From Streptomyces griseoruber (lineage in GTDB: Bacteria; Actinomycetota; Actinomycetes; Streptomycetales; Streptomycetaceae), in assembly GCF_001514205.1 (NCBI RefSeq), contig NZ_KQ948765.1, positions 590,762 to 654,761 on the forward strand: DNA of 64,000 nucleotides, written 5' to 3'. The notes beneath the pieces were generated by a model. It did not search any database, was not told the DNA's origin, and saw only the letters and a program-made list of their open reading frames with translations. This document shows positions 51,698 to 59,261 of this stretch, in pieces. The position numbers and the translations under genes were made by a program. Every line of letters starts with the position of its first letter. The first letter of the stretch is position 1.

Positions 51698-52927
51698 ATG
51701 ACAAGACGTCATAACTGGTCCAGGGCACGCAGAACGGCATCGACGCTGCTCACCACGCTCGGCACACTGGCCGGCGCGGCCCTCGCGGGGGCCGCGCCGG
51801 CCGGTGCCGCGAGCTGGACCCCCGTGGCGCCGGGCGTGACCTACCGTCAGTACGACGTGTCGGCCGCCGCCGGGGTCGCCCGTGTCCATGTGCTCGACGT
51901 GGACCTCGCCGACAGCCGGGTGCGGCTGGGGCTGCTGTACCCCGGGAAGGTCGCCTCCCGCGCGGCCCTCTCCTCGATGGCCGACGCCCAGCGGGCCGTG
52001 GCCGGGGTCAACGGCGACTTCTTCAACGTCTCCGAGACCCAGCACCCCGGCGTGCCGGTGACGGGTGCGAGCGTGGGTCCGGCGATCGCGGAGGGCAGGG
52101 AGCTGAAGTCGGCGGTGCTGAACGGCCAGCGGTTCGGGCCCGCGCTGCCGCGGGGCACCAGCACCCGGGCGGTCCTCGGGGTCGGTGCGGACGGCCGGGC
52201 CCGGCTGGACACGCTGTCGCTCGACGGCACCGTCACGGCGGCGCCGGGGCAGTTGAAGCTGGCCGGGCTCAACCAGTACGCGCTGCCGGAGAACTCCGTC
52301 GGCGCGTTCACCCCGGACTGGGGCAGCGCCTCGCGCAAGCGGGCCACCTGCGGCACCGACACCAGCCGGGGCGCGCCGTGCAGCACGCGCACCTACGAGG
52401 TGACGGTCAGGGACGACCGGGTCGTGGCGGTCTCCACGGCGCCCGGCAGCGGCGGTGTCGCGGAGGGCACCACGGTCCTCGTCGGCCGGGAGGCGGGCGC
52501 GCAGCAGCTCAAGGTGCTCAAGGTGGGTGACCGGGTGACGGTCCGGTACGGGCTCACGTCCGGCTCGCGGACGGCGTACCGCTTCGCCATCGGCGGACAG
52601 CCACTGCTGAGCGGCGGACAGCCGCTGGCGGGGCTGGACACGCGCACCTCGGCCGTGCGGACGGCGGTGGGCATCGGCGACGGCGGCCGACGGGTGTTCC
52701 TGCTCGCCCTGGACGGCGGGACCGCCTACCGCAAGGGGCTGACGATCGCCGAGGTCGCCGCCGCCCTGAGGAACCTCGGGGCCACCGAGGGCTTCGGTCT
52801 GGACGGCGGCGGCTCCTCGACCCTGGTGTCCCGCCCGACGGGCTCGACCAGGGTCGATGTCCGCAACCACCCGTCCGACGGGGTGGAGCGGTCGGTGGCC
52901 AACGGCATCGGGGTGTTCACCCCCTAG
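51698..52927 (+). CDS. Secreted phosphodiester glycosidase-family (NAGPA-type) protein
   Basis: A signal peptide (1-38, ending AGA) precedes a phosphodiester glycosidase domain. Its pattern is AVAGVNGDFFNVSETQHP, then a ~180-residue middle with FRVAIGG-like strands, RTAVGIGDGG, and the closing GFGLDGGGSSTLVSRP and VANGIGVF. The human relative uncovers mannose-6-phosphate; bacterial ones act on wall or exopolysaccharide phosphodiesters. A disulfide is likely (CGTD...PCSTR). Stands alone; AGGGGA precedes the ATG. Confidence 0.8.
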   Translation: MTRRHNWSRARRTASTLLTTLGTLAGAALAGAAPAGAASWTPVAPGVTYRQYDVSAAAGVARVHVLDVDLADSRVRLGLLYPGKVASRAALSSMADAQRAVAGVNGDFFNVSETQHPGVPVTGASVGPAIAEGRELKSAVLNGQRFGPALPRGTSTRAVLGVGADGRARLDTLSLDGTVTAAPGQLKLAGLNQYALPENSVGAFTPDWGSASRKRATCGTDTSRGAPCSTRTYEVTVRDDRVVAVSTAPGSGGVAEGTTVLVGREAGAQQLKVLKVGDRVTVRYGLTSGSRTAYRFAIGGQPLLSGGQPLAGLDTRTSAVRTAVGIGDGGRRVFLLALDGGTAYRKGLTIAEVAAALRNLGATEGFGLDGGGSSTLVSRPTGSTRVDVRNHPSDGVERSVANGIGVFTP

Positions 52928-52957
52928 GGCCGGTCCCCCACCGGGTCCCGGGCGGCC

Positions 52958-53158
52958 TCACGGTCGAAGGCTGCCGACGAGGTCGGCCGTCGCCGTGAGG
53001 CCGCTGTGGATGGTGGGGGCCATGCTGGTGCCGGCCAGGAAGAAGCCGAGCAGCAGACAGGTCAGGGCGTGCGAGATCTTCAGTCCGCTGTTGCGCATGA
53101 AGACCACCGCAAGGATCAACAGCAACAGCACCACGGAAATGGAAATGGCCATCGCCAA
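52958..53158 (-). CDS. Small membrane protein, two TM helices
   Basis: The 66-residue protein has two hydrophobic helices (about 3-20 and 30-48; SISVVLLLLILAVVFM and HALTCLLLGFFLAGTS) joined by MRNSGLKIS. GGAGGAGG 6 nt before the ATG makes translation likely. Small proteins of this pattern recur in Streptomyces; function unknown. Confidence 0.7.
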   Translation of the reverse strand: MAMAISISVVLLLLILAVVFMRNSGLKISHALTCLLLGFFLAGTSMAPTIHSGLTATADLVGSLRP

Positions 53159-53267
53159 CCTCCTCCATCACGTCCGCTTTCACGGAGTTCGGCCGCAAGT
53201 GTGGCGTAACGGAGGGTTCGTCCGGGCGGCTGACCTGCCGTCCGAACGGGTGGTGTCCGGGCCGCGG

Positions 53268-54122
53268 CTACCGGTGTGCGTCGAGGAAGGCCTCCAGGCC
53301 GGCCAGGTCGTCGGTGTTGAGGTAGTCGACGCCGGCCGCGAGGAGTTCCGTCCACAGGGCGTCGCGCTCGGGTCCGGCCACGTCGGGGGTGGCCCAGAAG
53401 CGGACCTGCTGTCCGCGCGCGTGGGCCGTGTCCACCATCGCGCGCAGCCTGGTCCGCTCCGCCCCGGGGAAGGCGCCGGCACCGAGCCAGGTGAAGTTGA
53501 GGGTCCAGTTGTCGCTGATCAACGAGGCGAAGGAGGCCTCGCTGGTGCCGAGGTCGCCGAGGCGGCCGTCGTAGAAGGCGCGGCGGACGGTCTGCGCCTC
53601 CATGGGGATGCGGGCGGCCCGGTCGCCGGAGATGACGGCCGTGACGGGGCCGCGGCGGATCCGGCCGTGGGAGTACGTCGTGAACAGGTGCCGGTAGCGC
53701 CTGAGCAGCTCGTCCAGGGCGAGGTAGGTGGCGGAGCCCTCGGTCTTGATGTCGATGAGCAGCTGGAGCGGCTGGCGGTAACCCCGGTAGACGGAACCGC
53801 GGTTGGCCTTGACACGGGCGGCGAGCGGGGCGAGGTAGAGGCCTTCGAGGGTGCGGGTGGGATCGAGTTCGTCCGCCGAGTGGGCGATGAGGAGTGCGCC
53901 GTCGACGAGGAAGATGTCGGCCTCGACGCTGCCGAAGCGGTGGTCGAGCGCGTCGAAGAGGGGGCGGGGGTGCTCGTAGTCGTTGTGGGCGTGGGCGCGC
54001 CACAGCGGGCGGGGGCCGCGGTGCCGTCCGTCGGCGAACGCGCTTCCGGCGGGCGGCGCGAGGACCGCGGCGGTGGTCGCGGCGAGACCGGTGAGCACTC
54101 TGCGGCGGGTGACGTGGGCCAT
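53268..54122 (-). CDS. Secreted glycerophosphodiester phosphodiesterase/PI-PLC-like protein
   Basis: Tat signal TRRRVLTGLAATTAA (cleavage near AFA) and a TIM-barrel phosphodiesterase. HAHNDYEHPRPLFDAL holds the first catalytic His, SVEADIFLVDGALLIAH the metal-binding Glu/Asp and second His, LLIDIKTEG a further metal ligand. It would hydrolyse a glycerophosphodiester or phosphoinositide-type bond outside the cell. GGGAGG lies before ATG 54122. A phosphodiester glycosidase gene lies nearby, so both may scavenge envelope phosphodiesters. Confidence 0.8.
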   Translation of the reverse strand: MAHVTRRRVLTGLAATTAAVLAPPAGSAFADGRHRGPRPLWRAHAHNDYEHPRPLFDALDHRFGSVEADIFLVDGALLIAHSADELDPTRTLEGLYLAPLAARVKANRGSVYRGYRQPLQLLIDIKTEGSATYLALDELLRRYRHLFTTYSHGRIRRGPVTAVISGDRAARIPMEAQTVRRAFYDGRLGDLGTSEASFASLISDNWTLNFTWLGAGAFPGAERTRLRAMVDTAHARGQQVRFWATPDVAGPERDALWTELLAAGVDYLNTDDLAGLEAFLDAHR

Positions 54123-54254
54123 GGTGTTCCTCCCTGTGGGGCGGGTCCGGACCACAGGGAGTATGGAGCCGAGCGGCCCCCAAGGAACCTGTACATGCCA
54201 GGAGTTGGCCGGACCGCCGCGGTCCGTTCACTCCTTCCGCCCAGCGGCACGGAA

Positions 54255-54280
54255 AAGCCCGCCCCAGGTGGGGCGGGCTT
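54255..54280. terminator. Intrinsic-type terminator of the acyl-CoA dehydrogenase operon
   Basis: An 11-bp perfect stem, AAGCCCGCCCC / GGGGCGGGCTT, with a 4-base loop lies 25 nt after the operon's last stop codon (minus strand). Confidence 0.85.
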
Positions 54281-54304
54281 CACCGGAGGGACGGCGACGG
54301 GGGG

Positions 54305-55396
54305 TCAGGGGGCCTGCAGATCGACCAGTTCGGCCACGGCCGACCGGTGGGCACCGGCCGTGCCGTAGGCGATCGCGTCGGACTTGGCCCGCTTGAGGTA
54401 CAGGTGGATGGGGTGTTCCCAGGTCATGCCGATCCCGGCGTGCAGTTGCAGCGCCTCCTCGGCGGTGTGTACGGCGACACCCGCCGCGTAGGCCTGGGCG
54501 ACGGCCACCGTGAGGTCGGCGTCCTCGCCGGTCGCGAGGGCGTCGGCGGCGCCCCGGGCGGCGGCGCGGAGGTTGACGACCTCCAGCCACAGCTGGGCCA
54601 GCCGGTGCTTGAGTGCCTGGAAGCCGCCGACGGGCCGGTTGAACTGCTTGCGCTCCTTGAGGTAGCGCACGGTCTCGGTCAACAGCCAGTCCGCGAGGCC
54701 CAGTTGCTCGGAGGCGAGCAGTCCGGCACCGGCACGCAGGGCCCGGCGGACGGCGGGTCCGGCGTCACCGATCCGGCGGCCGGGGGCACCGGTGAGGGTG
54801 ACGGTGGCGAGGGGGCGGGTGAGGTCGAAGGCGATCTGCGGGGTGACGGTCACCGCGTCGGTGTCCGCGACGGAGACTGCGTACAGCCCGCCGTCCTCGG
54901 CCGGCACCAGCAGCACATCGGCGGCCGTCGCATCCGCGACACCGCTCAACTCCCCGTACAGGGCGCCCTCTTCGACGCGTACGGCGGTGAAGGCGGCGCC
55001 GGGCGCGAGGTGCAGCCCGACGGCGAGCGCGCCGATCGTGCGGCCGGACGCCAGCTTGCCGAGCAGCTCCTCGTCGCCGCAGGCCAGCAGTGCCTCGGTG
55101 GCGACCACGGCACTGGTCAGATAGGGCACGGGGGCGACCGCGCGGCCCAGCTCCTCCAGGACGACGGCGACTTCGCGGTGGGTGGCGCCCTGGCCGCCCT
55201 GTGCCTCCGGGACCAGCAGGCCCGCGAGGCCCATGCCGTCGGCGAGGGCCTTCCAGGCGGCCAGGTCGTGCGGGGCGTCCGACTCGGTGCGGGCGATCAC
55301 GCCCGGCGCGTCGCAGTGGTCGGCGAGCAGGTCCCGTACGGCCGCCCTGAGCGCCTCTTCCTCCTCCGAGTACAGCAGGTCGGGCGCTTTCGTCAT
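54305..55396 (-). CDS. Acyl-CoA dehydrogenase, non-catalytic-type subunit
   Basis: A 363-residue acyl-CoA dehydrogenase fold (GMGLAGLLVPEAQGGQGATH, KERKQFNRPVGGFQALKHRLA, QLHAGIGMTWEHP). In place of the usual EGT base motif the C-terminus reads SDAIAYGTAG, without the Glu. This fits one half of the alpha2beta2 acyl-CoA dehydrogenases known from actinobacterial steroid side-chain degradation, where only one subunit carries the base. It overlaps its partner's stop by 4 nt. Confidence 0.85.
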   Translation of the reverse strand: MTKAPDLLYSEEEEALRAAVRDLLADHCDAPGVIARTESDAPHDLAAWKALADGMGLAGLLVPEAQGGQGATHREVAVVLEELGRAVAPVPYLTSAVVATEALLACGDEELLGKLASGRTIGALAVGLHLAPGAAFTAVRVEEGALYGELSGVADATAADVLLVPAEDGGLYAVSVADTDAVTVTPQIAFDLTRPLATVTLTGAPGRRIGDAGPAVRRALRAGAGLLASEQLGLADWLLTETVRYLKERKQFNRPVGGFQALKHRLAQLWLEVVNLRAAARGAADALATGEDADLTVAVAQAYAAGVAVHTAEEALQLHAGIGMTWEHPIHLYLKRAKSDAIAYGTAGAHRSAVAELVDLQAP

Positions 55397-56574
55397 CGGG
55401 CCAGGTCCTTCCATGCGACGTCCTTGTCGGTGCGCGGCTCGGCGGGCAGGCCCAGGACGCGCTCGGCGACGATGTTCAGCAGGACCTCGCTGGTCCCGCC
55501 CTCGATGCTGTTGCCCTTGGAGCGCAGATAGCGGTATCCGGCGTCCCGTCCGGTGAAGTCCACCAGCTCCGGGCGGCGCATGGTCCAGTCGTCGTACAAC
55601 AGGCCTTCCTCGCCCCGGAGTTCGACCTCGAGGCCGCTGATCTCCTGGTTGAGGCGGGCGAAGGCGAGCTTCATGCCGGCGCCCTCGGGGCCGGGCTGTC
55701 CGGCGACGAGCTGCTGGCGCAGCCGCTCGGCGGTGAGGCGGGCGACCTCGGACTCCACCCACAGCTTGAGCAGCCGCTGATGGAGGTCGTGGGTGCGCAG
55801 TCCGGGGCGTTCGCGCCAGGTCTTCGAGACCGGGCCGATCATGCCGCCCTCGCGGGGCAACCGCATGCCGCCGATGGCGACGCGCTCGTTGTTGAGGGTG
55901 GTCTGCGCGACGCGCCAGCCGTCGCCGATCTCGCCGAGGCGGCGGGAGTCGGGGATGCGGACGTCGGTGAGGAAGACCTCGTTGAACTCGGCCTCGCCCG
56001 TGATCTGCCGCAGCGGGCGGACGTCGACGCCGGGGTCGGTCATGTCACAGATGAAGTAGGTGATGCCGGCGTGCTTGGGCACGTCCGGGTCGGTGCGGGC
56101 GATGAGGATGGCCCAGCGCGAGTTGTGCGCCCCGGACGTCCACACCTTCTGCCCGTTGACGACCCAGTCGTCACCTTCGCGGACGGCCCGGGTGCCGAGG
56201 GCGGCCAGGTCCGAGCCGGCGCCGGGCTCGCTGAAGAGCTGGCACCAGACCTCCTCACCGATCCACAGGGGCCGCAGATAGCGCTGCTTCTGCTCCTCGG
56301 TGCCGTACTTGAGGATCGTCGGGGCGGCCATGCCGAGCCCGATGCCGTTGCGGCGCGCGTCGTTGTCGGGGGCGCCGGCCGCCTCCAGCGTGGCGTCCAC
56401 GACGACCTGGAGGGAGCGCGGGACGCCGAGGCCGCCGAGGCCCTCCGGGTAGTGCACCCAGGCCAGTCCCGCGTCGAAGCGGGCCTTGAGGAAGTCGAGG
56501 CGATCGGTCGTGGCGGGCGGGTGCGCGGCCAGCAACTCGGCGGTGCGGCGCTTCAGTTCGGCTGCGTCGGTCAT
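55393..56574 (-). CDS. Acyl-CoA dehydrogenase, catalytic-type subunit
   Basis: The 393-residue partner has QLFSEPGAGSDLAAL, WVVNGQKVWTSGAH and the catalytic Glu in SIEGGTSEVLLNIVAER. The N-terminal helical domain is short. Together with the next gene it should form a heteromeric dehydrogenase for a branched or ring-bearing acyl-CoA. It overlaps the upstream quinone-oxidoreductase-like gene by 4 nt, giving a three-gene coupled operon. Confidence 0.88.
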   Translation of the reverse strand: MTDAAELKRRTAELLAAHPPATTDRLDFLKARFDAGLAWVHYPEGLGGLGVPRSLQVVVDATLEAAGAPDNDARRNGIGLGMAAPTILKYGTEEQKQRYLRPLWIGEEVWCQLFSEPGAGSDLAALGTRAVREGDDWVVNGQKVWTSGAHNSRWAILIARTDPDVPKHAGITYFICDMTDPGVDVRPLRQITGEAEFNEVFLTDVRIPDSRRLGEIGDGWRVAQTTLNNERVAIGGMRLPREGGMIGPVSKTWRERPGLRTHDLHQRLLKLWVESEVARLTAERLRQQLVAGQPGPEGAGMKLAFARLNQEISGLEVELRGEEGLLYDDWTMRRPELVDFTGRDAGYRYLRSKGNSIEGGTSEVLLNIVAERVLGLPAEPRTDKDVAWKDLAR

Positions 56575-57548
56575 GCCGCGGCTCCGTTCTCCAGGGCCGG
56601 CACGACGGCGACCCGGCCGGTGGTGACCCCGTCGCCGACCCGCTGCACGGCGGCCGCCGCCCCGGCCAGCGGCACGCGCTCGCTCACCAGCGGCTTGATC
56701 GCGCCCCGGGCGGCGAGGTCGGTGAGCTGCTCGTGGCAGTGCTGGACCAGCTTCGGGTTCTTGGTGTGGTACAGGCCCCAGTGCAGGCCGAGGATCGAGT
56801 AGTTCTTGACCAGGGCGTGGTTGAGGCCCGGGCTGGGGATCGCGCCGCTCGCGAAGCCGACGACCACGATCCGGCCCTCGAAGGCGACGACCTTGGTGGA
56901 CTGGGTGTAGGCGTCGCCGCCGACCGGGTCGTAGATCACGTCGGCGCCCCGGCCGCCGGTGGCCTCCTTCACGGCGGCGACGACGTCCTCGGCGCGCCGG
57001 TCGACGACCACGTCACAGCCCAGCTCACGGGCGACGGCGGCCTTGTCGGCGCCGCCCACGACACCGATGACCCGGGCGCCCGCCGCTTTGCCGAGCTGCA
57101 CGGCCGCGCTGCCGACCCCTCCTGCGGCAGCGTGGACGAGCAGGGTCTCGCCGGCTTCGAGCCCGGCCCGGCGGTGCAGTCCGAACCAGCCCGTCTGGTA
57201 GCCGATGTGCAGCGCCGCGGCCTCGGCGTCGTCGAGCGCGTCCGGGGCAGGAAGCAGGGCGGCGGCGTCCGCGACGGCGTACTCGGCGAAACCGCCGTAC
57301 GGCAGGGCCGGGTTGGCGATCACCCGGCGGCCGTCCTCGGTCTCGCCGCAGATCTCCACACCGGGGGTGAACGGCAGCGGCGGCCGGACCTGGTAGTGGC
57401 CGCGGCACATCAGCACGTCCGGGAAGTTGATGTTCGCGGCGCGCACCCTGAGCAGGACCTGGCCGTCGCCGGGCGTGGGCCGCTCCACCTCCTGGAGCCG
57501 CATCACCTCGCTCGGCTCACCGTTCTCGTGCACTTGCCATGCCAGCAT
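56571..57548 (-). CDS. Quinone oxidoreductase-like medium-chain reductase
   Basis: A 325-residue zinc-free MDR: NFPDVLMCRGHYQ, LLVHAAAGGVGSAAVQLGKA (NADPH site), DVIYDPVGGDAY. Members reduce quinones or enoyl/acryloyl thioesters. GGAGG lies before ATG 57548. First gene of the acyl-CoA dehydrogenase operon; an inverted repeat overlaps its -10 region (57587-57603). Confidence 0.88.
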   Translation of the reverse strand: MLAWQVHENGEPSEVMRLQEVERPTPGDGQVLLRVRAANINFPDVLMCRGHYQVRPPLPFTPGVEICGETEDGRRVIANPALPYGGFAEYAVADAAALLPAPDALDDAEAAALHIGYQTGWFGLHRRAGLEAGETLLVHAAAGGVGSAAVQLGKAAGARVIGVVGGADKAAVARELGCDVVVDRRAEDVVAAVKEATGGRGADVIYDPVGGDAYTQSTKVVAFEGRIVVVGFASGAIPSPGLNHALVKNYSILGLHWGLYHTKNPKLVQHCHEQLTDLAARGAIKPLVSERVPLAGAAAAVQRVGDGVTTGRVAVVPALENGAAA

Positions 57549-57586
57549 GCGGTGCCTCCACAGACTGCTTCGTCGGGGTCCACCGC

Positions 57587-57603
57587 ATACTAAGCGGTCG
57601 CTT
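57587..57603 (-). promoter_or_regulatory. -10 box overlapped by a TetR-type inverted repeat
   Basis: On the minus strand TAGTAT (57587-57592) abuts AAGCG-GT-CGCTT (57592-57603, plus-strand reading). Half-sites of this kind are used by TetR repressors of acyl-CoA catabolism in actinobacteria; the regulator is not in the window. Confidence 0.45.
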
Positions 57604-57636
57604 GCCGCCGAGGGAACCGTGTCCGGGGTAACAGCG

Positions 57637-58212
57637 TCACGCCTTCCCGCGAGGCCGCGCCCGTACGTGCATCCGCTCACCCTGCGGACCGAACAGGCTG
57701 AGGAACTCCACCGGCCCCTCCCCCGTCGACCCGAACCAGTGCGGCACACGCGTGTCGAACTCGGCGGCCTCCCCCGCCGCCAGCACCACGTCGTGCTCCC
57801 CGATCACCATCCGCAGCCGCCCGGACAGCACGTACAGCCACTCGTAGCCCTCGTGGGTGCGCGGCTCCGGCTCCTCGACGCCCACCGGCACCAGCACCTT
57901 GAACGCCTGGAGACCGCCGGGCTGCCGGGTCAGCGGCCAGAAGGTGCGCCCGTGCCGGACCAGCGGCTTGGCCCGCACCCGGGGATCGGTCACCGGCGGC
58001 GCGCCGACCAGCTCGTCCAGCGGCACCTGATGGGCCTGGGCGATCGGCAGCAGCAGCTCCAGGCTGGGCTTGCGCAGCCCCGACTCCAGCCGGGACAGGG
58101 TGCTGACCGAGATCCCGGTCGCCTCGGACAGCGCCGCCAGGGTCACCTCCCGTTCCTTCCGGATCCGGCGCAGCCGGGGGCCCACTTCCGCGAGAACGTC
58201 TTCGGCACTCAT
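57637..58212 (-). CDS. XRE-family HTH regulator with C-terminal cupin
   Basis: The 191-residue protein has an N-terminal HTH (about 10-64; RIRKEREVTLAALSEATGIS, VSTLSRLESGLRKPSLELL) and a cupin (about 105-180; THEGYEWLYVLSGRLRMVIG, VPHWFGS). Such regulators sense small molecules through the cupin and often control the divergent gene, here a thioredoxin-reductase-like enzyme. A promoter places its transcript start at or next to the ATG, so it is probably leaderless. Confidence 0.88.
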   Translation of the reverse strand: MSAEDVLAEVGPRLRRIRKEREVTLAALSEATGISVSTLSRLESGLRKPSLELLLPIAQAHQVPLDELVGAPPVTDPRVRAKPLVRHGRTFWPLTRQPGGLQAFKVLVPVGVEEPEPRTHEGYEWLYVLSGRLRMVIGEHDVVLAAGEAAEFDTRVPHWFGSTGEGPVEFLSLFGPQGERMHVRARPRGKA

Positions 58213-58219
58213 ACCCCGT

Positions 58220-58248
58220 ATTGCAGAATCGGCAAAGCCGTTTGTCAA
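58220..58248 (-). promoter_or_regulatory. Promoter of the XRE-cupin gene
   Basis: On the minus strand TTGACA (58243-58248) and TGCAAT (58220-58225) are 17 bases apart, and the -10 box ends 7 nt from the ATG. A TTGC-N7-GCAA inverted repeat (58221-58235) overlaps the -10 and may be the regulator's own site. Confidence 0.6.
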
Positions 58249-58290
58249 TCCGGTGCCGTCCGGGTCACCTTGCCCGTGGAGGTGGTCACC

Positions 58291-59232
58291 ATGACCGAGA
58301 AGCACCCCGCGCGGTACGAAGTGATCGTCGTCGGCGGCGGTGCCGCGGGCCTGTCCGCGGCGCTCGTCCTGGGCCGGGCCCGGCGCCGCACGCTGGTCGT
58401 CGACGCCGGCGAGCCGCGCAACGCGCCCGCCGCACATCTGCAGGGCTACCTGACCCGGGACGGCATGCCGCCCGCCGAGTTCCTCGCGAAGGGGCGGGAG
58501 GAGATCGCCCGGTACGGCGTGGAACTGGTCCGGGACCGGGCGGACGCGGCCGTCCGCAAGGAAGAGGGGTTCGCCGTGGAACTCGCGTCCGGCCGGACCG
58601 CGCACGCCCGGCAGCTGGTCCTCGCGACCGGCCTGAAGGACGAGCTGCCCCCGGTGGAGGGACTCGCGGAGCGCTTCGGCCGGGATGTGCTGCACTGCCC
58701 GTACTGCCACGGCTGGGAGGTCCGCGACCAGGCGTTCGGCGTGCTCGCCACCGGCCCGATGAGCGCGCACCAGGCACTGATGGTCACCCAGTGGTCCAAG
58801 GACGTGACGCTCTTCCTGCACCGGGTCGCCGAGGAGGAGCTGACCGAGGACGACCTGCGGCGGCTGGCGGCCGCCGGGGTCCGGGTGGTGCCGGGCGAGG
58901 TGGCGGGACTGCGGATCGAGGACGACCGGCTGACCGGGGTACGGCTCCGGGACGGGAGCACGCACGCGCGGGAGACGCTGTTCGTCGCCCCGCGCCCGGT
59001 CCCGCGCAACGACCTGCTGATCCAGCTCGGCGCGGAGCTGAAGGAGACGCCCTTCGGCGCCTACCCGGTGATCGACGAGCGGGGCCTGACGACCGTGCCG
59101 GGCCTGTGGGCCGCGGGCAACGCGAGCGGGTTCGCCGAGCAGGTCGTGAACGCGGCGAGCCGCGGGTACCGGGCCGGGGCGGCGATCAACGGCGAGCTGC
59201 TCTTCGCGGACCTGGACGCGGCCGGGGTGTAG
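58291..59232 (+). CDS. Thioredoxin reductase-like FAD oxidoreductase
   Basis: The 313-residue flavoprotein has the FAD motif VIVVGGGAAGLSAALVLG, a CPYC redox pair in VLHCPYCHGWE and LWAAGNASGFAEQVV near the end. The middle NADPH motif is degenerate (GVLATGPMSAHQAL in place of GxGxxA), a feature of the ferredoxin- or oxidase-type relatives such as those acting on holothin/gliotoxin dithiols. The disulfide is present, so dithiol oxidation is possible. GGAGG lies before the ATG. Divergent from the XRE-cupin gene. Confidence 0.85.
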   Translation: MTEKHPARYEVIVVGGGAAGLSAALVLGRARRRTLVVDAGEPRNAPAAHLQGYLTRDGMPPAEFLAKGREEIARYGVELVRDRADAAVRKEEGFAVELASGRTAHARQLVLATGLKDELPPVEGLAERFGRDVLHCPYCHGWEVRDQAFGVLATGPMSAHQALMVTQWSKDVTLFLHRVAEEELTEDDLRRLAAAGVRVVPGEVAGLRIEDDRLTGVRLRDGSTHARETLFVAPRPVPRNDLLIQLGAELKETPFGAYPVIDERGLTTVPGLWAAGNASGFAEQVVNAASRGYRAGAAINGELLFADLDAAGV

Positions 59233-59261
59233 TCCCGGGGCCGCCGTTGCACCATGGCTGC

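Noticed and set aside
52917-53198. 93-codon minus-strand frame over the small membrane protein
   Set aside because: Different phase from the 66-residue protein that has the strong ribosome binding site and clear TM helices.
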